Assembly: GCA_024036415.1 (NCBI GenBank)
Contig: JAMWET010006979.1
Span: 248,001-312,000 of the forward strand
DNA from: Prochilodus magdalenae
Taxonomy: Eukaryota; Chordata; Actinopteri; Characiformes; Prochilodontidae
Length of the DNA: 64,000 bases
Reading direction: 5' to 3'
The translations under genes and the position numbers were made by a program. Under the pieces are notes generated by a model. It saw only the letters and a program-made list of their open reading frames with translations. It made no database searches and was not told where the DNA came from. Below are positions 12,542 through 25,582 of this stretch, one piece after another (position 1 is the stretch's first letter; the number at the start of each line of letters is the position of its first letter).

Positions 12542-15500
12542 TTTAAATTACATAATTATAAATCCCAGATGTAGAGTGTTAATTCAAGTCTGGTCAACAG
12601 TCAAGTTCATGCCCCAACAATTAGCAGTATGCAAACTGCCTGCCACACGCCAGCCGCAAACCATCCTCAGTTGTTCAGTCATTTCCAATAGACTTGCTTA
12701 TGCAGCTTATACAGGCCAGTTAACTACACATATATAATTCAGATAAAAAGGCATAGTTATAGATCACTATTGTGTTTAGCTATGTGACACTTTTTTAATG
12801 GATAAAACTCTCTAGTTTAACAGGTAAATAGGAATTTGAGGTGATAATGCTGTAGGTGATAATGCTGGTGACTGGACTGTACACAGCAGAAGGTCATGGT
12901 TTACTAAAAAATGACCTGACAGAATGACAGGGTGAGCAATGTGAAAAGTCCAAGACATTACCAGAGACATGATTTACTATACAACTAATGTCGGTTAACA
13001 AGCTATGACACAAGCAAAAAGATAAACGACAAGCAATAACTAAGAAAGTTTACCTTATTAATGATGTGTGGTGTAACTAGGTGTCAAAACATGACTGTGT
13101 GTAGAAACATGGCTGCAGCTATATTGTCTGGATGGAAAAGAAGAACAGAAAAAAAGGAAACTAGGACACATTTAGTGTAACTTGATAAGTGTTCTCGAGT
13201 TTGAAACTAGGATGTGGTAGAACATTGCTGACTTGTTTTGATACGCTGGTATTTTTGCAGTGGAAACAGCAGCATTCTGAAGCTGCACACCGTGCTTCCT
13301 AACATCAAAAAAGCCAAATAAGTGCAGAATGTGATACAGTACAAAGACTTCAGTCTGTTTTTGGTCAGTGGTGATAGAGGCAGCTTTGTCGGATTGATCC
13401 AGTATGTAGACCACACACTGTGCACAGATCTTTGAATTATTACACAGTGAGCTCTGATATGCTATATCTCTAATTCTGTTTTTCTTTCTCACATCCTTCT
13501 CTTATGCAGCTCTGATCATTTGCATTGAATAAACAGTCAAGTGCCGCAAAATCATACATGCCCCAAATAAAGGCATGAGCAGATATAAAAATGAAAATCC
13601 TGATAGCTGCTTAAGCTTTTATCACAGCTTACATAATTCTGACTGCATTGGACTTTTTAATGTTACATGTATAATATTAACATACATATGTGTACAAAGC
13701 TTTGGGCAAAATTACATTTCCTTTAGTACTATTTAGATGGGATCAGTTCTACATGGGGAGGTGGGGTAATGTTTTTATGGTTTTTCAAAAGTGCAGAGAT
13801 GCTCACAGAGACATTTAGTTTCACCTTGTATGGCACAGTTGCCTCAGGTTTGTGGCAAACCTAAGTGGCTGTACGACACTTACATCCAGAAGACGAGCAA
13901 AAGACCTCCTCAGAGGCGCATCACTTCTGGCAGCTTCAGGTTAGTCATTGTTTAGCGTACCCTACAGCCCACATACGTGTTATGAACACGAAGCTGCTAA
14001 TTTCAAACTGAAACTTTGTTACTAATATGGCACTATCACCCTCTATATCATTAGTGGTCACAGGACGCTGCCCACTGGATGCTGTTGGCTGCAGTTTTAG
14101 TATAGTTTTCTAGTTGTGAGCAGTGAAAGCTACGTATTACATGTCTTATTAAGTTTTTTTGGAGGTGATGGCAGTGTAGAAACTGACCAGCCACTCCAAT
14201 CTCAGTCATTTATTTAGATTTCTTACCCCATGCAAATCGGTACTAAATTTGACCAATGTCATGTAGTAAAGCTACATTACCCTACCTCCCCAAGTAAAAC
14301 TAATCTTATTGATGCTGAATAGGATATTGCATAGGGATATTGAAACTTGATTTTATATACGACTGTACAAGTAGTGCTCTGAATTTCATTTTAATAGCAA
14401 TGTTTTTTGACAGTATTAGTGCACCTCAAGTAGTTAGAGAAACTGCAACCTGTTTGTCCAAAATGCAGTAATCGTATTTCAAACAGTCCCTCATGATGAT
14501 GATGATGGTGGTACCATTCTTGTTGCACATTGAGGTAAACCTTATTATCAAATTTTCCTGCATTTTAAGACGTTTTATGCCAGCTGAAATACAAAGTAGG
14601 GATTCTAAGTATTCTCTCCCCTCCAGGTAGTAACTCAGTGTTTCAAATATTTCATTTAATTTTATTAATCTTGTAATTCAGTACAGAATCATCTTCATAT
14701 CACTTCTGCCCCCCTGATAGGCTGATTTAGTGCATCACATCTTAATTACCTCAATTCTTTAACATGTATGAGGTGTTTAGAACAAGTCTCTATTTCCTTC
14801 AAACAGACTTTGTGATCAATTTAAAGCTCACGTTCAACAACATAAGTGCTGAAACTTGAGCTTAGAGTTAAAACAATCAGTTAACAATCAGGCACTGTTT
14901 TCTTACTTTCCTTGCTCATTTCTTTTTAGGCCCTATTTTACTTTGTTTCCCCTAATATGTTAATTTCAGCAAACAAAGAGTAACTGTGCCTTAGATAGTG
15001 CAGACATGCATTCTCTGTGGAAGATGCACGCACTTGTAAAAAAAACAAAAACAATACATGTCATTTGACGAGACCTTTGCATATGTAACTTCTACCTTAA
15101 TTTGACTAGTGTGCATCTGCCTCCATTTGACAGTGAACCACGCAAGCATCTAATTACAGTTTCTGAGAAATGGTTGTGTGTCACTACATGGGAGAGTGGA
15201 CCATGTAAAACCTATTCCCCATAAACAGCCCATTTGCCAGGTTTATAGCAGTCGTGAAAAAGGAACTCATAAAAAGCATAAATCCTCCTTTGTATTTACG
15301 AACACTTAACCAAATGTCACCCTCTTGGAACGTATTCCAAAAAAACACAAGATAAAGAGAAAAGAAAAACCTCACCTTTTCCATGCGAAGCACACAGCAG
15401 AGGAGATAAAGCCCCCAAGAAACCCAGTAGCTCTTCATTACCATGGAGTCTAGAATGGCAGGGGTCAGGCAAAATGCTCAGACACCAATCATCAACCAAG

Positions 15501-16780
15501 AGCCTACATTTGTACAGTCCTCCTTTTCTTCATGCTGGTGTTTTCCTTCAACCAGAAGTTGCTGAATTAAAGGCAAAAGCAGCAGTGAGGGTAGAGATGC
15601 ACCTCAGAGAGGAAGCACTCAGCAGGCAGAGCAGACCATGCAGTGGATGTGCGTGAGCTGACCTACAGAGGATCAGCAGACACATGAATTAAAGCGAAAC
15701 CGCCGGAGTGTGTCTGCACACTAAATGCGTGTGCTCCCTGACGCTCATGCTGAGAGATCCTCCCGAGACCTTTGAACTACCGTAAACCAGATGCTGCAAA
15801 GGGGAAAACAGGTTTTAAAGAAACTTTGATGGGTATTTTTCCCCTCTATGAGCAGCCATGGTTCACATTGTAGATGTTTACACAGTTCCTTGTCACTATT
15901 TGCTATGACTTACATAACAACAGACTTACCATCAGCGTGTGAGATCTTCATCAAATCATCCATTCCCTAAACAGCCCTCTTATAAACCCAATGAAAACGC
16001 TGCCAGTACGTCGCAGTTTGGAAACTTCATTTTATATTCATATTATAAGTCTGTCAAACAAAAGTGCCTGCTGGAGATTTTCCCGATCATCATCTCCACA
16101 GCCTGCATTTTCCCTAGACTAGACAGGGACTGATCTTCCAACATTGAAGGGAGTCACTGGGGAGGTCTCACAATGATGCAGGACTGTAATGATTAATCAA
16201 TCAAACCTCTAAAAGAAGCCATTTGACCTGCTTGAATCAGCAACATTTACTTATGCAGTATGAAATATTATAACATTAAAATAACAATATTATAACATAA
16301 AATTTAAATTTATTTTCCAGTATGAAAGACGTTTTTGTTGTTAACCTACAAATCATATTTCACTTTCACTCCCACCACCTTCACCTATCGTCAAGTGAAA
16401 ACACACATGCACAGTAATTTGATAACTGCAGAAACCTGATTTTGTCAGTAATTCATTCAGTGTGTTCACATGGACATGGGTAATCAGATAATGGAAACTC
16501 TGGGTCTACACGAGTCAGACAGTAATCAGAATTCTGCTTTCCAACTGGCCAATAAATTCACAGAAGTTGTGAAATGAACGTAAACCTGTAACAGCAAGCT
16601 GTAGCTTTTTATAAGAAACAACAACAATAAAAAAACAACCTATTTCATCTTACAAATTTAAAACATTTTTTAATAATTAAAGGTTATTTATAGAAAAAGT
16701 CAGACCAGTTTTGTGGAGAGGTGTGATGGAGCTAAATCATGTGGCAAAGGCTGCAAAAAAGAAATTCAAAATATACATAT
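12542..16780. other. Intergenic spacer with two weak small-exon candidates
   Basis: No confident gene is present. A 41-codon + strand frame at about 13830-13955 and a possible signal-peptide-like first exon on the - strand at 15376-15444 are discussed under findings. The block 15550-15780 is richer in CpG than its surroundings and might be a promoter for a gpbar1 leader exon. Confidence 0.35.
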
Positions 16781-17580
16781 TTTGCCTCCACATGTATTGG
16801 CATGAACAAAATTGACTGTAAAAATATTCTTTATTGAAAAAAATATTAACAAAGCCCAGGAAAAGGTTCAGAGAAAACACAGTCCTAAATGCCCATTTTG
16901 ACCATCAGGGCAGTAATTAGGCTTGCAGAGACTGAAGACGTTAAGAATCTGCTGGGAAGAGGATGCATGTCTTTACTGACCCTACCCACAGTAAAAATTA
17001 TAGTTGAAGAATTGCAGAACTGGGTTCAGTCATGCGGTCAGAACATCTCTCAAATTACTAAAAGACATCACCCACATAACCACAAAAGGTATGTTAGAAA
17101 AAAAGATTGCAGATCGTCACCTACAGATTGTAAAAGTAACGATGCAGAAAAGTACTGGGCCCTTACTGTAAAGCACAGTGATGGATCTGATGTTGTGGAG
17201 CTGCATGTCTTTTAATAGCTCTGGACAATTTATTCTGATACATGGCATCATGGACTCCAACAGACCAGCAGAAATGAAATCAAAATCTGACTGCCTCAGC
17301 CAGGAAGCTTAAAATGGGCCATGGTTCCAGTATGGCAGCGATCCAAACCACAGCCAAACCTCGAAATCACTACAAAACTAATTCACGGACCACATAATCA
17401 AAGTCATTTTCTTAACAAAAACAACAACAACAATAACCCAAAGCATGCACACAAATCAATAAAGGAACTGTGTCTCCTAAAGATGATCAATGGTTTGGAA
17501 GGGCCCAGATCTGAATCCAATTGAAAACCTGTGGGATGACCGGAGGAGGACTGTGTTTTCATGTAATTTTACAGGCTGTA
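16781..17580 (+). mobile_element. Degraded Tc1/mariner-like transposon (+ orientation)
   Basis: Translated fragments on the + strand follow the order of a Tc1 transposase. A degenerate stretch near 17330-17400 reads like the second-aspartate region (SDPNHSQTSKSLQN). A later one near 17498-17540 reads PDLNPIENLWDD, the conserved block that carries the catalytic glutamate. Stops and frameshifts separate them, so the protein is dead. I could not define inverted repeats with confidence, so both borders are approximate. Confidence 0.65.
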
Positions 17581-20128
17581 TGTTTCACATGAAAAAGTGG
17601 ACAAAGGCATTTTCTTCTCTCATTTAATTACATCATATTCTTCACACAGGTCTATAGACTTTTTTTTTTTTATACCAACATTAAGAGAGACTAAAATATA
17701 TGAAAAAACTGATTTCTCTGAGAATATTTAATATGTGAAACTAATTTAAAAGTGATCTTTTTTTTTTTATTTTTGAAACAGGAGTTCAAAATTCAACCCA
17801 ATCAGGGTTGTAGAGAACGAACCTAAGTAGGTAGGTACTGGCTCAGCAAATGGTAAACTATGAACTATAAATATAAATCTGGACTGGAAATAAAAAAAAC
17901 AAACAAACAAACAAAAAAAAAACACAATAACCTGAAAAGTCTGATTTCCGCACTGTAGTGTGGACTTTCTAAACTGCCTAAATCACCAATTTTAGAATAT
18001 TTGATTGTTTGATATCATGAGGACATTGGGTCAGACTGCCCACCCTAATGGCACTATCAAAGAGAGAAGACAATGGCAGCCAGACACAGACATGTAAAGC
18101 ATTCATCATGGCTGGTCAAAACAGCAGTAAGCACCATGCTACAAATCTGTTCAAGTCTCCTATGTGTACCCCTGCACATATGACCAACCATTCAAAACAC
18201 CAACCAGGACTATGACACAGCTGTCCAACTTGGAGCGTATTCCTGACAATGTTTCAACTTCACAAAATCTAACAAATAGAACAGCAGTTAACGCGGTAAG
18301 GTAAGCGGTAAGGTAAGGTATAAATAGTCATGTGCAAACACGTGGAAGCATGATACCTTTGACAAACAATGAAACAAAAACAAGTTGAGCGACTTCTTTA
18401 AAAAATAAGATAAAGAAACCTACATAAACATTTACTCAACAAAAACAAACGGTCGCCACTGCCATCCTGTAAGTGTTTAAATTCATTATTTGATACTTTT
18501 TACAACTAAAATTGTCAGCCCAAGCAAGAAACCATGCTTTGCGAAGTTTTAGACTTCAGCCCACTATAGGATTTTGCCAGTTATAGTCTGATTCTATCCA
18601 CGTCTGTGCAAACACACTTAAGCACAATGTCCTTATCATTTTACCATTTTTCATTATAACACGGATTTAAGAGACATGCCTAACCTACTTTAGGACAAGA
18701 TTTAAAGGAAGGACAAAAATGTCCTGGAAAAAAAACTCTGGTGACATTTTCTTGTCTTTGTGACATTTGTGGTGACATTCATTTAAAGAATATCATGTTA
18801 TGAGTATAAAAACATCAATTATTTCTTACAACTAACCAAAACACCAACAGTTGACCGTGTTGCTTTTCTACATTTATAAGCACTCATCTCAATTAATCTT
18901 TAAAAAATGAGGATTGTTCACAGCTTGAGTATGTAAACCAGGCTTAACCAAGAAACAATTCAAATGTCTTTATAAAGTGATTTGAAAGGGGAATTCAGTC
19001 CATTTTTCAAAATTTGTGATTAATTTGGTCCATGAGATGTAACTTGAGACATTTCAGTGTGGTTTGACATTAAATGTTTTGTTGTAGAATAACTTACATA
19101 TGTACCCTGTCTTCTATATTTGTATGGGTGGTAACCTCAATGTCTACAACACAAATATGGTAATTTTATCTTTAAAAAAATCTTCTCCGCTTAGTTTCCT
19201 TTTAACAAGTTTGGTGACCTCGCCCGTTACGACATACATGTTAGTAAAATGAAGTAATTTAAAGCACACACCAAACAGCTCACACTTTAAGTTTACACCA
19301 AACAGTATTTATTTTGCTTGATAAGTGTAAATGATCCTCAAACAAACCAAATGGTAGTTTGGCGGCATATGCCATCGGCTGCATGCAAAAGGTTGGTCTA
19401 TTTGTTCTGTAATAAACTTACAATAGAAAATGTATCAGTCTTTCCTTTCCAGTCAATCCAAGGCTAAGGAATAAGCCGACGTTCATCATGTGACAGTACA
19501 ACATGTCATTTAAACTGGCATCATCCCTCCACCAGAAATTACATCCAATATATTAGAAAAACAGAAACAATGTCTATGCAGCTGTAATATTCAGGACAAC
19601 ACAATTAATGTTCTGTATTATACCTCTAAACAAGCGATAGGGCTGTTGGTACGGCATGTTATCATAATATGAAGCTGTTTTGATGATAAACTAGCTTGGT
19701 TTAGGTCTTTTCCTAAGGAAGTCAATAAAATAAAAACAAAGGGTTCTGCTCATGTCTGTGAGCAAGAGAGTGCGGAACATGGCAGGGATCAAGACACTGA
19801 CCTGATGGTTGCTATACTATGCCATGCAGTGTGGTACACATTTGTCTCTGTCCATAACTCCAATTCAACTTAATTTACATTACCGTATAAATGAAGTACT
19901 TTCTGAATGGTTCACAGATGCCAGCACATCTTCAGCCCCGAAAGCTAGTCAAGTCCCAATGAGTTGTGTGAAGTCTCAGTTCACACAAATATTATTCTGG
20001 AGTTGATCAAAGTCTGTAGAAGTGAGAAGCAGCTGGACTGGAACGGTAAAATCAGATTAGAGGGCAGGATCCATCTCTGAGGAGGTGATACGGCAGCATC
20101 GGTCTGACAGATACAGGAGGGCAACTTC
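17581..20128. other. Spacer and probable 3' UTR region of aamp
   Basis: No gene is seen. Homopolymer and AAAC-type runs occur at 17660-17675, 17758-17770 and 17888-17925. The part from about 19308 to 20128 may be the aamp 3' UTR, judged from the nearest AATAAA on the - strand. Confidence 0.4.
19308..19313 (-). terminator. aamp: Possible poly(A) signal for aamp
   Basis: TTTATT on the + strand gives AATAAA on the - strand about 815 bp after the aamp stop codon. No closer canonical hexamer was found on that strand, but a variant signal nearer the stop cannot be excluded. Confidence 0.35.
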
Positions 20129-23100
20129 CTACCGGTCAGGCCTCTGTAGACAGAAGACTTTAGCTTTATGATCCCCACCTGCAGTCACAGCCATAGAGGC
20201 CTCTCTGCAGAGTAAAGATGCAAAAACATACAGGCATAGTGTTTAGGTATCAACATTAAGTGGAATAATTTCTAGTATCTTAAATGCATTTTACTGCCAT
20301 GTGATGTTTCCTGCCTGTAACACCGCTCACAAAGACACGCTCCGCTCCCTCTCTGTTTTAGATAAGTTGTAATAAGCAGATTCCTAAACCCACTAACTGC
20401 TATGCGCAGCCATGCTCACCTGTTTAGTGTAAAGTCCAGGATCTCTGCTGAGTGACCACGGTACTCAGACACCATGTTTCCAGAACGAGCATCCCAGAGT
20501 GTTACCACTCCACCAAGATTACAGGTGGCCACCACTGCTGATGACTCCTCCCACTGTAGATGGACAACACCAACCTGAAATACATTCATTCCCGTTAAAT
20601 TGTAGTAATTATGCAAAAGAATTAAAAAACAGAAAAAAACGTGATATAAAATGAAAAATATAAACAGAGAGATATAATCTACAAATAAACAATTACCTCA
20701 TGTTTACATCTGTGTCTAAGACTTTGTGTGGACAAGTCATATATGGCTAGAGTTCCATCCAGATACGCCACAGCTATCAGGGGTAGCCTGGTACAGAGCA
20801 ACAAATAAAGCATGTATTTATCACTTTACCATTCATAAAAATAAGCTATAGACAGCCATCAAAATCAAGTGTGACAGAGAAGTGACCAATTCATTTCTTA
20901 AATTAATAAGAAAAGTACTAAAATATTAAAACATGAAAATCCCAAAGATAAATAACTTACACATTACAAAACCCTACAGACTCCACTGAGTTGGAATCTT
21001 GCTCTTCCATTGTATTTTTCGTCTCACTGTTCTCAAATGAAAATGAGCCCAGTACCTAGACAGAGACATTGACAATTTAAGCAAAAGTTTTATGCACATT
21101 TTCCAGCAATAAACAGCTTAAGTACAAGTTTGCTTCACGTTAAAATACACTACAATGCTTACACACGGTTATATACAAATGAGAAGGTCTGTGCAGGTCT
21201 CACTTTGCCTGTTGATGTGTTAATGAGTTTAGCTTGTCCATCCACTGATCCTGTTAGGACTAGGCTGCCATCTTTGTTGCACTCCATAGACGTCAGTGCC
21301 CCCTGGTGGCCATCGTGGCCTGCAAAAACAAAAAAGGGACTTACGAAGAGAAAGAAAAAGTATCTGTTCCCTTAATTTTTTCCCCAGCCAAAGCAATCTT
21401 GTCTGGGAAAATAAAACCCTTTCATTACCTTTAATGACATGGACGGCATTGCCTTGTTTAAGGTCCCACAGACGCAGAGTTCCATCTTCATATCCCACCA
21501 TTGCTCTTTTCCCTGTGTGTTGGTAACATGTACTTACGTATGCAAGTATACGAATACACCGCACTCTAACATTACTGCTATCAGACGCTTAATTTGGCTA
21601 TGGTTACTAAAGAAATTTCACCAAATGAAAGCATTAAAAGGGAATGTTTGGTAAAATGTCCCCATAGTCCACATTGCTTGGTTGTCTTACCATCAGGAAG
21701 GATTTTTCCACTTGTAGCCTGGCAGTTCGGTCCTTGAAACGTCTTACATTCTCCACTTGGTATCTTCCACATCCACATATTGCCATCAGCTGTACCTGCC
21801 AGCAAGACCGGCGCACAGGGATGCCACTGAAGCCACTAACAAGAGGAGACAAAGAAATAAAGTTCATAAAGAAGGACATAATTTGGAGTTAAACATCAAC
21901 ATTTTCAACTTTATTTGATCCAACAAAATGAAATACACTACAGAAGGTGTTGGCGTACTGTTGTTGCTGTCGCTTTGTTGCACCATTAAGAAAAAAAAAA
22001 AAAGATAGTAACACATATAATAGTGGTATGGGTTTTGGGCTATTAGAACTCATGAAAAAGCATCTGTACCAACAGACACCCTGTGATATGAGGCACATGT
22101 TTTGTTGCACCACTAATGTTTAAATGACTAAACCTGATAACAAAGGAGGCTCTGCTCATGCAGAAAAGTAGTATTGACTCTGTGGAGGTCAGCAGAAACA
22201 AAGCCTGTAACTACTGTGCGCTCTGAGGACTTTAGTTCTATTGGTTATTTAATGGCTTTAATTTACCTCCAGGTCTCCTACTTCAAATGACCAGATCTCT
22301 TCTTTGGTCTCAATCTTCCATGCTTTGATAAGACCACTCATGTCCCCGGATGCCGCCAGCTTCGAGTCATGGCTGAACCCTGCACATGTAACGGAGTCCT
22401 TATGGCCTGGGAGGAAAAAAAAGAGCCAAGTCTGTTGTGAGGAACTGTGTGACAACACAGCTGATCCCTCAAGTTGTGTCCATTGTGCTTATACTAACAA
22501 CTAATATAGATACACAAAACAGTTCATCCTACATACACTTTATCCTCAATCCTCTAAATACAAACACTGCAACTTCAGAATTAAACTTCATTCTTTTCCT
22601 CACCACCAGTGGCCCCAATGTTAACTCTTTCTTTGTTTATATTTATATTATTTTTTGGTAGATTATTGCTGGGAGCAGGGAGTAGCACACAATCGCCAAA
22701 AGCTACCAGCTATTATTGTGTTTAACGTTCATTGGCTACTTGTCCTAAAATGATCTTGCTGGGAGCAGAAGCTTCAATATGATTGACAAGAGATTAGATA
22801 TCGTTGCTGATCCTACAGTGCTGCTACTTCATCCTCTCATGCTAGACTGATTAGACCCAATGTTACAGTGACTATAACGTCTACATTATAACAAAACGTG
22901 ATACAGGAAGAGCTAGCTGGTAAGCATGCTACCTTCAACAGAACCCTGCAACAGGATGTGTTTCACATACTGTCCAAACTGTTATTTCTTTACATTACGT
23001 TGATCATCTTTGTTAATTGTGGAATGTTTGCTCCTTTAACAAAGCATGCTGATGTGCAGGATTTTTTTTTTTTTGGTAAGGATGTAAATATTGTCAAGCC

Positions 23101-24013
23101 AAAGCATATGTTAACATCTTCAAAACCTTGTAACTCTGATGCAGTGACATCCAGGGGACAGATGTCTGTATATTAACCAAAGCATGTTGGCTTTAGAACA
23201 GTTTTGCTTAGTGCAGCACTCCTTGGCAGTGATCTCTGAAAGCAGCATTCAGTTTTTCATTCAGCATAGAGAAATGCCTTAGTCTCAGAGCTCCTAACTG
23301 GCATGATACAAACTGCAAAATGACAAAATGGCTTTTAAAGCCAGGGTTGACAGTGTTCAGTTAACTGGCAAGGGCTATTCCAACACACCTGTGCATTCAA
23401 AAAGCATCTCTCCATCAGCAACACTCCATACATAAGCCCTGTCATCCTCCGCACCAGTGATGGCGAGATTATTGGTCACTGGGTCCAGACTGACACAGAA
23501 GACTGAGCCTGAAACAGAAGATTGTGAACACCACACAGCAGTATTGGGAAACAATCAAAGCCGGTGAAAATAACAAAACGAGCATGGTCTAGCAAGTAAA
23601 AGGACATTACCTGTGTGTTTAGAGAAAGTGAGCTCGCTGTCATCTTGCTCTGCTTCCATCTCATCCTCAGTCTCCCAGCCTTCATCATCCTGGTCTTGGT
23701 CTCCAGCCTCAGCGAAATCTACATCTTCAAACTCCTCAGCTAGGTCATCTAAAATCCACAGCACAAATATAAGAGCCACCGAGTAGCGTCTATACTGACA
23801 ACAGCCTTAACTTTCACTAACTTAAGGGACAACATGCTCCATAAATTACAAACTGCCAGCTAGTCTCACAGAACAGTAGCGTTAGCGGACAGACAGGCAG
23901 GAAATGAAGACAAACCACAAACCAGGAGTCTGTTCTGTGTCGTTCAGGTCGATAACTTCGATTATCTCTTCGTCACCATGAAGCTGTACAGCGTCTTCTT
24001 CAGCGTTATCCAT
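20129..24013 (-). CDS. aamp: Angio-associated migratory cell protein (AAMP), 11 coding exons
   Basis: This is a WD40-repeat protein of 416 residues (human 434). AAMP proteins are linked to cell migration and, as orthologues of yeast Sqt1, to chaperoning ribosomal protein uL16. Exons in transcript order are 24013-23923, 23748-23611, 23508-23389, 22406-22267, 21835-21691, 21512-21429, 21319-21204, 21055-20961, 20787-20697, 20574-20420 and 20204-20129. All borders are GT-AG, phases agree throughout, and the sum is 1,251 bp including TAG. The N-terminus has the conserved HGDEEIIEV followed by an acidic stretch at about residues 31-70. WD40 repeats follow, with [42 protein letters not shown] and [11 protein letters not shown]. 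The C-terminus [15 protein letters not shown] is nearly identical to the human end. The codon usage looks normal and there is no frameshift, so this copy appears intact. It lies upstream of gpbar1 on the same strand. Confidence 0.95.
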
Positions 24014-24620
24014 GGCCTGTGACTACACTCGTGCTGGACTCTCGTCTGCTCTGCTAAGCTAGTTAGCTAGCATGTGAACTTTCTAGGCGAGTTCACAAAA
24101 GCTCCTTCTCAGATCTGGGATGGCAAAAGATGTCGTCCTTAGTCCGAACACGAACAGTCTCAGTTTGGTACGAATGTAGTGTATGTGTAGTGAAATATAA
24201 TCGTTTTATCTAAAACACCCGTTACCCCGATGTTATTCACGTGCTCGCCTGTAAGTTCAGTAGTGACGTTTACTGAACGGTAATGAAGCCCGACTCGTGA
24301 ACGAATCACTCAGTTGAACTGATTCTTTTCAATACAACGATTGTTTTCTGACTTAATTCTTTTCATTCTCATATCAGCTTCACTCTTCTAGAGCAAAAGA
24401 ACTGGACATCAGACTAACTGCAACTGCAGGGAAACATAATAAAACCGATGGATTCTTTTTTTTTTTAATTCAGGCGTTCATTTAATTGAATGCACTCTTT
24501 AAAAGAATCGAGTCTGTAGACGAGTGAACATAAGAGGCGGGACTTCCTGTTTTGAAGGCGGCTTGTGTTACTCGGTCATAGCACAAGATGGCGCGAGTTA
24601 ACAGGATCTCAAACAAGTCC
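24014..24620. promoter_or_regulatory. Promoter region of aamp
   Basis: The 600 bp upstream of the aamp start codon contain scattered CpG and no clear TATA box, as expected for a housekeeping promoter. At about 24586 the + strand has AAGATGGCG, a strong YY1-type core often found at TATA-less start sites. It is followed by a 14-codon frame ending in TGA (24589-24633), which could be leader sequence of a transcript running the other way. No coding exon of such a gene is visible further right. Confidence 0.45.
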
Positions 24621-24755
24621 TTTAATGATTGAACACTTAGTATTTACATGTTGTTCAAGTTTCACATGAAAGCATAATACATTAGCTGTATTAAAAAAGG
24701 TGCATGGCATATATTTTGTGATGAACTTGAGGTTCGTTTTTTACACCTCTGTTAA

Positions 24756-24757
<2 letters not shown>

Positions 24758-24806
<49 letters not shown>
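24758..24806 (+). repeat. (CA)n microsatellite
   Basis: About 24 uninterrupted AC units, in the spacer upstream of aamp. A run of this purity is likely to be length-polymorphic. Confidence 0.98.
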
Positions 24807-24808
<2 letters not shown>

Positions 24809-25550
24809 ATTAGGTACAATGGCTACTTAGATATTTAATATAATATTTTAGATTAGATGGATTTCTCCCCTCTAAATTGTTTCTCACGTGGGCTGTCTCT
24901 TGGTGCGGCTCTGGCTATCCCCAGAGGGACCTCATGCAAGAGAACTGGTGAACAAAGCACAGCAACTTTTTTTCACACCCCACTGGCTGCTGATTTTAAC
25001 GTTGCTTTAAAGTTGCTAGTATACAGTGCAGAATGCACTACTGATAACACAGGCTTCTTTTTATTATTGGCTGTGTAATACTGAAACATGTTTGCCTATA
25101 TTTAAGAACTGTTTAAAACTGAAAATTTTGATATGCTTTGTACATTGTACTCTGTTACTGATGCAACAGTATAAATATTACATTTATGGTGATGGGTTAA
25201 AGTAGGCAAGTAGATGCTTAGTAGCTGTTTGTGTTCTTGTGCTGAGTTTCAAGTTCAGTAGAATGTCTACTTGCTGTATGTGTAAAAGTTGTAGCTATGA
25301 GGTTATGTGGAAAGTACTGAACACCATGTTTCTGTCTGACTAGCTCAAAGTGAAAGGTTAAGTATGATCATAACAGCATTGTTATTGTGGGTGCCTTTTT
25401 CATTTAACAATTTCCTAACGTCTTGGCGATGAACTATATTTGTGTGTAAATAAGTTGTTTATTGGCTTTTTGAGTTTTGAAAGGTGCTACAAAAATATCT
25501 TTCTTAAGTGCTTTGTTGAAAAAGACTGTACATGCCTATTGTTGTTGTTG

Positions 25551-25582
<32 letters not shown>

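Noticed and set aside
12474..12737. 87-codon frame of Met-Gly-Trp-Asp repeats
   Set aside because: Produced by the GATG microsatellite.
13172..13492. 106-codon - strand frame
   Set aside because: No recognisable domain, no splice or promoter context, and an alternative frame of 72 codons is also open, as expected by chance.
13560..13620. TATA-like sequence followed by a short ATG frame (MKILIAA) resembling a signal peptide
   Set aside because: The frame stops after seven codons and no donor site restores it.
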